The position numbers were made by a program, and so were the translations under genes. This document shows, piece after piece, positions 16,458-23,271 of a stretch of 23,271 nucleotides of DNA. Source of the stretch: G963665215 sp963665215 (GTDB lineage Bacteria > Chloroflexota > Dehalococcoidia > Lucifugimonadales > CAUZJF01); NCBI GenBank assembly GCA_963665215.2, contig CAXXWW010000001.1:1-23271 (forward strand). The letters run 5' to 3'. The stretch's first letter is position 1; each line of letters starts with the position of its first letter. The notes under the pieces were generated by a model, which saw only the letters and a program-made list of their open reading frames with translations, ran no database searches and was not told where the DNA came from.

Positions 16458-16555
16458 TCTCTCGGGTCTCAAAGTGTCCCACTTTCGCTGGTTGCCAACA
16501 CTTCATGCTGTCCTCCTTGAGCCTCCTCGTTCTATCGCAAAGGTTCCCGGCGGTT

Positions 16556-16846
16556 TCAGGCCGATACCTCCACAAGCGGCTCGATCCCGCTTACGTCGGT
16601 AGTGGCTCGTGCCACATCCAGGTCGTACATCCTCTGGAGATTCAGCCAAAACTCCGGAGTTGTCCCCAGGGCCTTTCCTATCTTCAGCGCGGTGTCCACT
16701 GTGATGGACCTGCGACGGTGGACAATATCGTGGATGCGTATCGGGGGCACTCCTATGGTCTTTGCCAGGCGATATTGGGTGATGCCCAACTCCTCCATGA
16801 TCTCCGACAGATGCTCGCCCGGATGTATCGGTTCGGGGATGGTCAT
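16556..16846 (-). CDS. higA: HigA-family antitoxin
   Basis: A 96-aa antitoxin with an Xre-type helix-turn-helix: IHPGEHLSEIMEELGITQ, then YRLAKTIGVPPIRIHDIVHRRR and ALKIGKALGTTPEFWLNLQ, the classic HigA/VapI pattern. It should neutralise HigB and repress the operon. I chose ATG 16846, with GAGGAGG 6 nt upstream; a longer reading from 16924 would lie inside higB. It starts 11 bp after the toxin stop. Confidence 0.9.
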   Translation of the reverse strand: MTIPEPIHPGEHLSEIMEELGITQYRLAKTIGVPPIRIHDIVHRRRSITVDTALKIGKALGTTPEFWLNLQRMYDLDVARATTDVSGIEPLVEVSA

Positions 16847-16857
16847 GGGTTTCCTCC

Positions 16858-17136
16858 TCAGTGGTAGTCGGTGATTTCTATTTCCATCGCACCCTGGTCT
16901 GTCCAGATGAAGCACACGCGCCACTGGTCATTGATGCGGATGCTGTACTGGCCCTCCCGGTCTCCCCGCAATGCTTCCAGCCGATGGGATGGCGGCACCT
17001 GAAGATCGGTCAGCGCCGCCGCGGCTACCACTCGCTGTAACCTCAAACGCGCCCTGCGCTGGATGTCGGGCGGCAATCGCCGAACCGTTTGTCCGGCGAA
17101 GAGGCGTTGCGCGTCGTCATCTCTAAATCGGTGCAC
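16858..17136 (-). CDS. higB: HigB-family toxin (RelE-like mRNA interferase)
   Basis: A 92-aa RelE/HigB-fold toxin expected to cut mRNA at the ribosome. Family features visible: RLFAGQTVRRLPPDIQRRAR near residues 10-30, LEALRGDREGQYSIRINDQW and RVCFIW in the middle, and the EIEITDYH end. It starts at a GTG, and the toxin precedes the antitoxin as is usual for higBA. It appears intact. In an IS-rich region such a module may stabilise its surroundings. Confidence 0.9.
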   Translation of the reverse strand: MHRFRDDDAQRLFAGQTVRRLPPDIQRRARLRLQRVVAAAALTDLQVPPSHRLEALRGDREGQYSIRINDQWRVCFIWTDQGAMEIEITDYH

Positions 17137-17147
17137 TGCTGATGATG

Positions 17148-17164
17148 TTAACGTATACAGTTAA
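17148..17164. promoter_or_regulatory. Putative operator of higBA
   Basis: TTAAC-N7-GTTAA, with GTATAC at its centre, lies 12 bp upstream of the higB start codon. AT-rich palindromes at this place are the usual HigA binding sites. It is the only strong dyad in the spacer. The protein-DNA link is inferred. Confidence 0.45.
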
Positions 17165-17377
17165 TAATGGCAAGGGTACACACTGCTGACTACTGGGGAG
17201 AACATGATGCTCCGGCGGCAGCGGTCCTGACACAGGCTCATGCACAGGTCCCCCCTCACAGGGCACGAGATTCCCGGGGTCGTTGGTGGTGTACTACCCG
17301 TGTACAGGAGATTGCACGGGGCGGCAGGTTGCAGGTCTGGCGATCCCGTAGCTGAAATCGGGGTGAATGGGGCGGTC
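17165..17377. other. Spacer between higBA and IS21, no gene recognised
   Basis: About 210 bp without a recognisable gene. Joined to the sequence right of IS21 (19873 onward) with one GCGGTC kept, one frame stays open across the junction (...EIGVNGAVCYIGASNL...). This may be a decayed gene or chance; no family is recognisable. Confidence 0.3.
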
Positions 17378-17456
17378 TGTGAAGGGCGGAGAGATAATGT
17401 ACCACCTGGGCGGTCGAGCGCTGAGGTGTGGCGTTTGAAAACTGTACCGCCTGTCG

Positions 17457-17490
17457 CCTTCAATCAGGAACGACAGAACCTGATTGAAGG
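17457..17490 (+). promoter_or_regulatory. Perfect 12-bp inverted repeat over the istA RBS
   Basis: CCTTCAATCAGG (17457-17468) pairs with CCTGATTGAAGG (17479-17490) around a 10-nt loop. The right arm contains the AAGG of the istA ribosome-binding site (AAGGTGG, 8-9 nt before ATG 17499). A folded read-through transcript would hide the site. A possible -35 TTGAAA (17435-17440) with a poor -10 (TTCAAT) would start transcripts just after the left arm, leaving them unfolded. Confidence 0.55.
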
Positions 17491-17498
17491 TGGATTGG

Positions 17499-18999
17499 AT
17501 GTACAAGGTGGAGATGTACCTGCGAGTTCGCAGGGCTTGCTTTGTAGAAGGGATGAGCGCTCGAGAGGCTGCGCGGGTATACGGACTGCACCGGGACACG
17601 GTGCGCAAGATGCTCAAGTACTCGGTACCTCCAGGGTATCAACGAGACCGACCGCCTAGTCGACCGAAGCTGGACCCATACAAGGGCGTGATCGACCAGA
17701 TCCTCGAGGAAGACCAGGGAGTTCCGAAGAAGCAGCGTCACACCGCCAAGCGTATCTATGAGCGGTTGAGGGACGAGCACGGGTTTCCGGGCAAGCACAC
17801 AATCGTCAAGGACTACGTCCGGGAACGCCGTCGTCGGACCCGAGAGATGTTCGTACCACTGTCCCATTCCCCGGGACATGCCCAGTGTGACTTTGGCGAA
17901 GCGTGGGTGGTCATCGGTGGAGCGGAGCAGAAGGCCCACTACTTGGCCATGGACCTTCCTCACAGCGATGGGTGCTATGTGAAGGCCTACCCTGCCGAGA
18001 CCACCGAGGCCTTCTGTGACGGACACGTTTCCGCCTTTGCGTTCCTGGGCGGGGTGCCCCAGAGCATTGTGTACGACAACACCACCCTGGCGGTGGCCAG
18101 GATACTTTCGAGATGGCCGCCGGCGGCGGACCAGGGTGTTCACCGAGCTTCAATCCCACTACCTGTTCGAGGACCGGTTCGGCCGTCCAGGCAAAGGGAA
18201 CGACAAGGGGAAGGTGGAGGGTCTGGTGGGCTATGTTCGTCGGAACTTCCTGGTGCCTATCCCCTCGTTCGAGAGCTTCGATGCCCTCAATGCCTATCTG
18301 GAACAACACTGCGTCAGACGGTTCGACGATCGACTCCGTGGTCACAATGAGACGATAGGAGAGCGACTGGAGCGGGACCTGGAGGCATTACGACCTCTGC
18401 CAGCCGTGCCGTACGACGCCAGCGACAAGCACGCGACGCGGGTCAGCTCTCTGTCGCTGGTCAGGTACCGGACCAACGACTACTCGGTGCCAGTGGCCTA
18501 TGGACATCGGGACGTGCTGGTTCGCGGATATGTGCACGAGGTTGTGATCAGCTGTGGCTCTGAGGTCATCGCCCGTCATCGGCGGTCCTACGACCGAGAT
18601 GACTTCGTCTTCGACCCTCTCCATTACCTGCCGCTCCTGGAGCAGAAGACGGGAGCCTTGGACCAGGCGGCGCCACTAGTTGGATGGGAGTTGCCCGAGG
18701 AGTTCGGCATCCTACGACGGTTGCTGGAGTCTCGGATGGGCAAGAGAGGGAAGCGGGAGTTCGTGCAGGTGCTGAGACTGATGGAGAACTTCCGCAAGGA
18801 AGAGGTCCACGACGCAGTACGAGACGCACTCCGACTCGAGGCGGTGAGCTTCGATGCTGTCAAACACCTGGTTCTGTGCAGGATCGAAGGTCGGCCCCCG
18901 AGGCTTGACTTGGAGCTGTATCCGTATCTGCCCAAGGCCAACGTTGCGACAACATCGACCAGGGACTACATGACCCTCCTGGTGGGGAGCCGATCATGA
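17499..18999 (+). pseudogene. istA: IS21 transposase IstA, frame-broken
   Basis: The IstA transposase, expected about 500 aa. The N-terminal helix-turn-helix (MSAREAARVYGLHRDTVRKM) and the integrase core start (HAQCDFGEAWVVIGG, Asp) are in the first frame. So are DLPHSDGCYVKAY and VYDNTTLAVARI (Asp). After the TTT at 18106-18108 the protein continues in the next frame as RDGRRRRTRVFTELQSHY, GNDKGKVEGLVGYVRR (Glu) and so on to TGA 18997-18999. Removing one T restores the whole protein. The start ATG 17499 has AAGGTGG upstream. The end overlaps istB as ATGA. Confidence 0.85.
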
Positions 19000-19764
19000 G
19001 CAACAAGTCCACGATGTTGCTCGAACACCACCTGAAGGAGCTCAAGCTCCCCACGTTCTTGAGGGAGTACGACAAGCTGGCCACTCAGTGTGCCACCGAG
19101 GGAGCTGACCATCCGGACTACCTGCTGCGCCTATCGGAGTTGGAGCTGATCGACCGTCACCATCGCATGGTGGACCGGCGGATCAAAGCGGCCCGCTTCC
19201 CAACGACCAAGAGCCTGGACACATTCGACTTCCTGTCTATGCCGTCCCTCAACAAGGCTCTAGTTCTGGAACTGGCACGATGCGAGTATATCGAGCGCTG
19301 CCACAACGTCATCGTCGTCGGCAACAGCGGCACCGGCAAGACTCATATCGCCCTCGGTCTCGGCCTTGCTGCATGCCAGCGTGGACTGTCCGTAGGCTTC
19401 ACTACCGCCGCCGCCCTAGTCCACGAGCTGATCGAGGCTAGGGACGAACGGCGTCTGCTCAACCTCCAGAGAAGGCTGGCCCGCGTAAAGCTGCTGATCA
19501 TCGACGAACTGGGCTTCGTGCCGTTGTCCAAGGCCGGGGCTGAGCTGCTCTTTGAGGTGTTCAGTCAGCGTTACGAGCGTGGATCAGTCCTGGTCACATC
19601 CAAGTGAGCCCTTCGACGAGTGGACCGAGGTGTTCGGATCCGAGCGGCTCACTGGAGCTCTCCTGGATCGTCTCACTCACCATGTCGACATCCTGGAGAT
19701 GAACGGGGACAGCTACCGCCTCAAGCACAGCAGGAAGTCCAACCAACCTCGGGCAACTGCCTAA
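18996..19764 (+). pseudogene. istB: IS21 helper ATPase IstB, frame-broken near its 3' end
   Basis: AAA+ ATPase (DnaC-like) that assists IstA in target choice. The N-terminal IstB domain is followed by Walker A GNSGTGKTH and Walker B LLIIDELGFVPLS, then SQRYERGSVLVTSK and a stop at 19605-19607. Relatives continue as TSNxPFDEWxxVF; here EPFDEWTEVFGSERLTGALL and HSRKSNQPRATA follow in the next frame to 19764. One extra base in 19602-19610 explains the break. The reading as given is 203 aa, against about 255 aa restored. Confidence 0.85.
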
Positions 19765-19998
19765 ACCTGGCTCTCACGCCCCCCGGACCTTGATGCTTCA
19801 CAACGTGGCGTTCAGTGGTACGGTTTTGCTCCGCCCCGCTGGTACGTTTTCTCTCCGCCCTTGACAGCGGTCTGCTACATCGGAGCAAGCAATCTGATTC
19901 CGGTGTTCCTTCCACCTCTACAGCAACTGTGTTGGAAGTCAAGCGGAATGACAAACGACTGCCGGAGTCACGCCGCGCCAGGGGGAGCGATGCTTAAG

Positions 19999-21717
19999 CC
20001 CGAATCCACCGATGGACAGGGATGGACGGCGTGAGGACAGCGGAAGGGGGTGAGGGAGTTACAGGCGCGATGATCCGGGCTCGAATTTGGGTAGCCGGGA
20101 GGTTGGGGGGCGGTCTGCAGGCGCTTTTGGGGGCACCGATGGCGGCCTACAGTGGCTGTGGCGAGCGAGATGGCGGGATAGGACACGGCAAGAGGCGCTC
20201 GCGGACTGTGCTGGCGCGAGTTTGCGGGGACGTTGGGTTGGCTGGTGGGTCAGTGGCGGACGGGCGCCGTCAGGCTGGGAGTGGAATGGCTCGCAGTCGG
20301 GCCAGGGCGCGGCTGAACTGCTCCTCCCAGGGCCAGCGCCGGGGAAGATGCAGGGTCAATCGGCGTGCCGAGCGGGTGATCCGTCCGGCCAAGGCAAAGA
20401 CCCGTCGTCTGAGGGTCTTGGTGGTCACGGTCTGCTGACCCAGGCCGATGCGGGCTGTCCAGCGGGCCAGGTTATGCGCCATCACCTGGACCGCCAGCCA
20501 GGCGCCGTTGGCGGCGAAGCGCGCCGACGGCATGTGGTTCAGCCCGACGCCGTACTTGAGGTCGCGTATGGCGTTCTCGACCTCGGCGTGGCGGCGATGA
20601 TCGGCCTCCAGTTCCAGCGTCTCCCCATCCCGGTCGGTGATGAAGCCGTGATAGCTGTAGGTGGCGAAGAGAGCCAGTTGAGAACCGGGCGCCGGCTTCA
20701 CCCGCCGGACAATGAGCCGCACCGGCGCGGCGTCCGGCTTGGTCTGGAAGGGGGTGTAGGTGGTCTCGGCCACATCGGCGGCGCCGTCCATCCAGTAAGG
20801 AATCGGCGTCCAGGCATCTTCGGGTATCGCCTCGATCAGATTCCGCAGGCGGGCGCGCTGGCGGATGGCGATGGAGAAGCGGACATCCATTTCCCGGCAG
20901 GCGGCAACGACAGTGTGGGCGTAGAAGCCGCTGTCGGCCCGCACCGTGAGTTGTCCCCTGGCCCCGCCGTAGCGCACCCGCCCCACCGTCTCACGCAGGA
21001 AGTGGGCGGCGCCACGGGCGGTGTTGGCCCGGCCCTCGCGCAGCCGGGACATCAGCACCTCGCCGGTGCCGGCGGCAATGGCCAGCAGCGGGTGATAGCC
21101 GCGGGCGCCGGTATAGCCGTGGTGGCGCGCTCCCTCCTTGGCCAGTCCATAGGTCTCGCAGATGGTCGAGTCCAGGTCGATGGTCAGGGGCGAGTCGCCG
21201 GGTCCGGCCCCAGCGGCCCAGGCCCGGGCCAGCAACTGGCGGCTCACGCGGTCGAGTTGACGGACATGCCCCCACCGGAAGCTGCGCAGGAAGGTCCCCA
21301 GGGTGGATGGCGCCTTGACCACGCAGCCTAGAACACCGACCGTCCCACCAGCGCGCAGCGCATCGGCGTCGTCGATGCAGTCGCCGCCTGCCAGCGCGGA
21401 AGCGACCAGCGTCAGCATCTTGTCCCCAGTGTTCGCCCGTCCCGGCGCGCCGCCGAGGTCAAGGTGATGGTCGACGAGTTCTCGCAGGCCCAGGTGCCGG
21501 GCCAGGGTGGCCGGCAGGAGCAGGCCGGCATTGGCCACCAGGCGATGGTCGTCAAAGAGGATGCGGATACGGTCGGGTTTGTTCTGTGGCAGCATCTATT
21601 GGGTGCTCCTTGTTTCCGGGCGGGTTTCTGTTCCAAAACCATTATCCCAGATTCAGAGGAGCACCCTCTAGCTTCTTCAGGGGCTGTCCCCAAGGCCGTC
21701 CTTCGGTGGATTCGGGC
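19999..21717 (-). mobile_element. IS1380-family insertion sequence, copy 3
   Basis: It is 1719 bp, in the same orientation as copy 2 and nearly identical to it. The flanks are TAAG (19995-19998) and TTAG (21718-21721), again a one-mismatch duplication. It lies 126 bp after the IS21 target duplication. Copies 2 and 3 as direct repeats enclose about 10 kb holding the envelope genes, IS3, higBA and IS21. Confidence 0.92.
20270..21595 (-). CDS. IS1380-family transposase (copy 3)
   Basis: A 441-aa transposase identical to that of copy 2 except for Gly in place of Ala in SYHGFITDRDG. All catalytic motifs and the masked ribosome-binding site are present, so this copy should be active. Confidence 0.93.
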   Translation of the reverse strand: MLPQNKPDRIRILFDDHRLVANAGLLLPATLARHLGLRELVDHHLDLGGAPGRANTGDKMLTLVASALAGGDCIDDADALRAGGTVGVLGCVVKAPSTLGTFLRSFRWGHVRQLDRVSRQLLARAWAAGAGPGDSPLTIDLDSTICETYGLAKEGARHHGYTGARGYHPLLAIAAGTGEVLMSRLREGRANTARGAAHFLRETVGRVRYGGARGQLTVRADSGFYAHTVVAACREMDVRFSIAIRQRARLRNLIEAIPEDAWTPIPYWMDGAADVAETTYTPFQTKPDAAPVRLIVRRVKPAPGSQLALFATYSYHGFITDRDGETLELEADHRRHAEVENAIRDLKYGVGLNHMPSARFAANGAWLAVQVMAHNLARWTARIGLGQQTVTTKTLRRRVFALAGRITRSARRLTLHLPRRWPWEEQFSRALARLRAIPLPA

Positions 21718-21767
21718 TTAGCGGACGCGTACCCCCATCCACAGGGAGATGCTACTCGGAGGCCTCT

Positions 21768-21896
21768 ATGAGCCAAAGAGCTAGACGGGGACTCGGAGCA
21801 GGATCGAACGATACCGTGAAGACGGAGTGTCGGTGCTGGTGGCCGCCTGAACAGCGGAGCAAGGTGGTCGTGGATATCTCCAGAGCCCGACTCTAG
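21768..21896 (+). CDS. Possible 42-aa small protein
   Basis: An ATG with GGAGG 5 nt upstream opens a 42-codon frame (MSQRARRGLGAGSN..., TECRCWWPPEQRSKVVVDIS, ending ...RARL). It lies between IS1380 copy 3 and the convergent E1-like gene. The Arg-rich start and the CRCWW motif are unusual, but I know no family. The ribosome-binding site sits in a GAGGCCTC palindrome, so the match could be fortuitous. Confidence 0.3.
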   Translation: MSQRARRGLGAGSNDTVKTECRCWWPPEQRSKVVVDISRARL

Positions 21897-21937
21897 GCCG
21901 TGTCGCCCAGGAGCGGCCAAGCAGAGAGGGCGTCCAG

Positions 21938-22483
21938 CTATATAACTTGCCTCGCTGTCACCAGCGCGCTCCTCGCTGCCCCGTTTACTAGCCAGTCTTC
22001 TATGACACCCACCGCAGCCGCAGCGGTCATGCGCAGCAGCTGTGCGTTAAGCTGGTGGTTGCAGACGGGGTTCTCACCCCGGGGATAGCCATCCTCCGGT
22101 ACCGCGTAGCCATCGTGGTCCCACAGGCAAGACCCGCTCCCTGTCTCCGACACGCCAACGTGCAGGGTCGGCGCCTGCAGCCCTGTCAGGAGAGTCCGCG
22201 ACGGGGCGTTGTCCAGGCAGTCCAGCACCAGGGCTATTCCAGTTAGGCGCCCGACGTTACCGCCGTCCAGGGTCTCGGTGACGTATTCGGCCCGGACCCC
22301 CCTCCGCGCGCAAAGCTCTGACAGTACGATGGTTTTGAACCGCCCAGCGTGGTGAAGGCTGTAGGCCGAGGCTCCAACATTCTCTTCCCCAACCCGGTCG
22401 TCGTCCCAGAGCATCAGTTCCTGCCCAGGTAACTCCAGGGTAATCCGCGACCCCAAGGCGCCGCACCCTAAAATAGCGATCAT
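21938..22483 (-). CDS. E1/ThiF-like adenylyltransferase-fold protein
   Basis: A 181-aa Rossmann-type protein of the ThiF/MoeB/E1 superfamily, whose members adenylate the C terminus of ubiquitin-like or sulfur-carrier proteins. Seen: ILGCGALGSR (residues 4-13, nucleotide loop), LWDDDRVGEENVGASAY (25-41, the Asp and Asn of the ATP site), FKTIVL (Lys50) and VLDCLDNAPSR (86-96, DxxDN). It lacks the CxxC zinc pairs of ThiF/MoeB. Cys119 and Cys141 are the only cysteines in the region where a catalytic Cys would lie. It is shorter than usual (about 230-260 aa). The start ATG has GAGGGAG directly before it, and it follows the upstream gene by 7 bp. The partner substrate is unknown. Confidence 0.8.
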   Translation of the reverse strand: MIAILGCGALGSRITLELPGQELMLWDDDRVGEENVGASAYSLHHAGRFKTIVLSELCARRGVRAEYVTETLDGGNVGRLTGIALVLDCLDNAPSRTLLTGLQAPTLHVGVSETGSGSCLWDHDGYAVPEDGYPRGENPVCNHQLNAQLLRMTAAAAVGVIEDWLVNGAARSALVTARQVI

Positions 22484-22490
22484 CTCCCTC

Positions 22491-23267
22491 TCACCAGTCC
22501 CAATCCTCGTCCATTCCCAGCCGCCGGCCCTCCTGCATCACGGCCACGATACTGGATAGATTGTGTCGTGGATCGGTACCGTCCAGGCAGATGCCGGCCG
22601 ACTCCACCTGAAGGTCCCGTCGGATGGTGGCGTGGTATTCCCGTCCGTCGTGGAGCCACCGTACCTCGTAGCCCTCCCCGGCCTCGTGCCAGCCGAGAAG
22701 CTCCGCCCCCACGAAGGCCAGGTGCCAGCGCAGCCGACCCTCCAGCGAGGCGAGGCGGTCGGCCACGGCCCGCTCCCGCTCCGCCCGGCGCATAGCGGCG
22801 CCGTAGTCCTCTAGAATGGAGTATGCTCTCTTCATCTCAGGCGTAACACCACGAGCCCTCACGTCTTCCGAGTGGGTTCCGAAGGACTGTCGCACCGCTT
22901 CACCGGCCGGTGTTGCTCCCTGGCCCTCGTCCAGGCTATCGTAGAGGAGGGTGCGGCCCAGCCGCCTGGCCACCACCACGTCGAAGGGCCGGATGGCGTC
23001 CTGCACCAGGTGCATTGCCTGGGGCTCGCCCCGGGGCCATCCCCGCTGCTCGGCGTCGCTCCCGTTCCACGGCACCACCAGCCAGGTGTCCGCCCGAAGC
23101 CGGTGGACGGCGAGGACCAGAAAGCGAGGCAGAGCGGCCAGGAACCGGACGGTCTCGAACATACTGGTGGGAGCTTCAACGCGTCGCACCGCCACCTGAT
23201 CGCAGTGGAGTACCCACCAGCCTGGGTCCCGGACGACCCGGTAGTTGAACTGGACTCCTCCCTGCAC
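22491..23267 (-). CDS. Unrecognised protein in an operon with the E1-like gene
   Basis: A reading of 258 codons from GTG 23267; the frame is still open at the window edge, so the true start may lie outside. The N-terminal half is mixed alpha/beta (RFLVLAVHRLRADTWLVVPW, MHLVQDAIRPFDVVVARR). Residues about 143-182 form a charged helical stretch. A C-terminal domain has beta strands (GYEVRW, EYHATIRRDLQVESAGICLDG) and a last helix (NLSSIVAVMQEGRR), ending in DEDWDW. The AGICLDG cysteine (about 227) recalls the GxICL context of E2 enzymes, but a UBC fold is not established. It is tightly coupled to the E1-like gene (7-bp gap), so the two probably act together. Confidence 0.65.
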   Translation of the reverse strand: MQGGVQFNYRVVRDPGWWVLHCDQVAVRRVEAPTSMFETVRFLAALPRFLVLAVHRLRADTWLVVPWNGSDAEQRGWPRGEPQAMHLVQDAIRPFDVVVARRLGRTLLYDSLDEGQGATPAGEAVRQSFGTHSEDVRARGVTPEMKRAYSILEDYGAAMRRAERERAVADRLASLEGRLRWHLAFVGAELLGWHEAGEGYEVRWLHDGREYHATIRRDLQVESAGICLDGTDPRHNLSSIVAVMQEGRRLGMDEDWDW

Positions 23268-23271
23268 CGTC

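Larger units (their letters stand above)
14921..16500 (+). mobile_element. IS3-family insertion sequence
   Basis: A 1580-bp element with TG...CA ends. The left end TGTTGTCAATCAGCAAAAGT and the complement of the right end TGTTGGCAACCAGCGAAAGT continue in the shared GGGACACTTT, differing at 3 of the first 30 positions. A diverged subterminal copy of the repeat lies at about 14961-14986 (CAGCGATAATGGGACACAT). The flanks GAT and CTT do not match, so no target duplication is visible; this agrees with loss of the original right-hand flank by deletion. Confidence 0.88.
17378..19866 (+). mobile_element. IS21-family insertion sequence
   Basis: A 2489-bp element. The left end TGTGAAGGGCGGAGAGATAA and the complement of the right end TGTCAAGGGCGGAGAGAAAA are near-identical and are followed by GTACCA-type internal repeats at both ends, as IS21 elements have. 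The flanking GCGGTC (17372-17377 and 19867-19872) is a perfect 6-bp target duplication. It carries istA and istB, both with frame breaks, so the copy looks inactive if the sequence is right. Confidence 0.92.

Noticed and set aside
16556..16924. Longer higA start at 16924
   Set aside because: It would overlap the toxin gene by about 65 bp and has no ribosome-binding site; ATG 16846 with GAGGAGG gives the usual HigA length.
17165..19998. A host gene interrupted by IS21
   Set aside because: A frame stays open across the repaired junction for a short distance, but there is no recognisable domain, start or ribosome-binding site.
1..23271. tRNA, rRNA, CRISPR arrays, riboswitches
   Set aside because: None seen on either strand by inspection.

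Overview
The window is bacterial chromosomal DNA, GC-rich and crowded with insertion sequences. HspR-type control of a grpE-dnaK operon, a DUF4349/PKD lipoprotein, a DUF6282-type metal hydrolase and the general gene style fit Chloroflexota (Dehalococcoidia-like), probably from a metagenome. That placement is inferred from gene content alone; there is no rRNA, tRNA or other marker to confirm it.

Layout. 1-2765: one minus-strand gene of unknown function cut in two by a 1719-bp IS1380-family element (copy 1) and also carrying a frame break. 3062-6083 (minus): a heat-shock operon hspR-grpE-dnaK. 6265-6303: two divergent sigma70-type promoters with interleaved -35 boxes and a HAIR-like HspR operator. 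One promoter drives the operon; the other drives a 55-aa zinc-ribbon protein (6427-6594) that ends at a good terminator. 6720-7334 (minus): a sulfite-oxidase-like molybdopterin oxidoreductase. 7501-8379: a DUF6282-like amidohydrolase whose last codons are replaced by IS1380 copy 2 (8344-10062). 10063-13658: remnants of duplicated sequence, then a DUF4349/PKD lipoprotein, a small membrane protein with a frame break, and a second lipoprotein. 13912-16500: an IS1182-like transposase truncated by an IS3-family element. 16556-17136 (minus): a higBA toxin-antitoxin pair. 17378-19866: an IS21-family element with a 6-bp target duplication and both istA and istB frame-broken. 19999-21717: IS1380 copy 3. 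21938-23267 (minus): a tight two-gene operon of an E1/ThiF-like adenylyltransferase-fold protein and an unrecognised 258-codon protein.

Cross-cutting points. All three IS1380 copies are exactly 1719 bp and sit in T(A/T)AG targets. Removing copy 1 in silico restores an open frame across its insertion site; removing copy 2 restores a stop codon two codons past the junction. In IS1380 and IS21 (and more weakly IS3) the transposase ribosome-binding site lies in one arm of an inverted repeat, the arrangement expected to block translation from read-through transcripts. Five genes carry frame breaks, each repaired by deleting one base; these are either real decay or a systematic insertion error in the assembly. 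The least explained locus is the E1-like operon at the right edge, which continues toward or past the end of the window.
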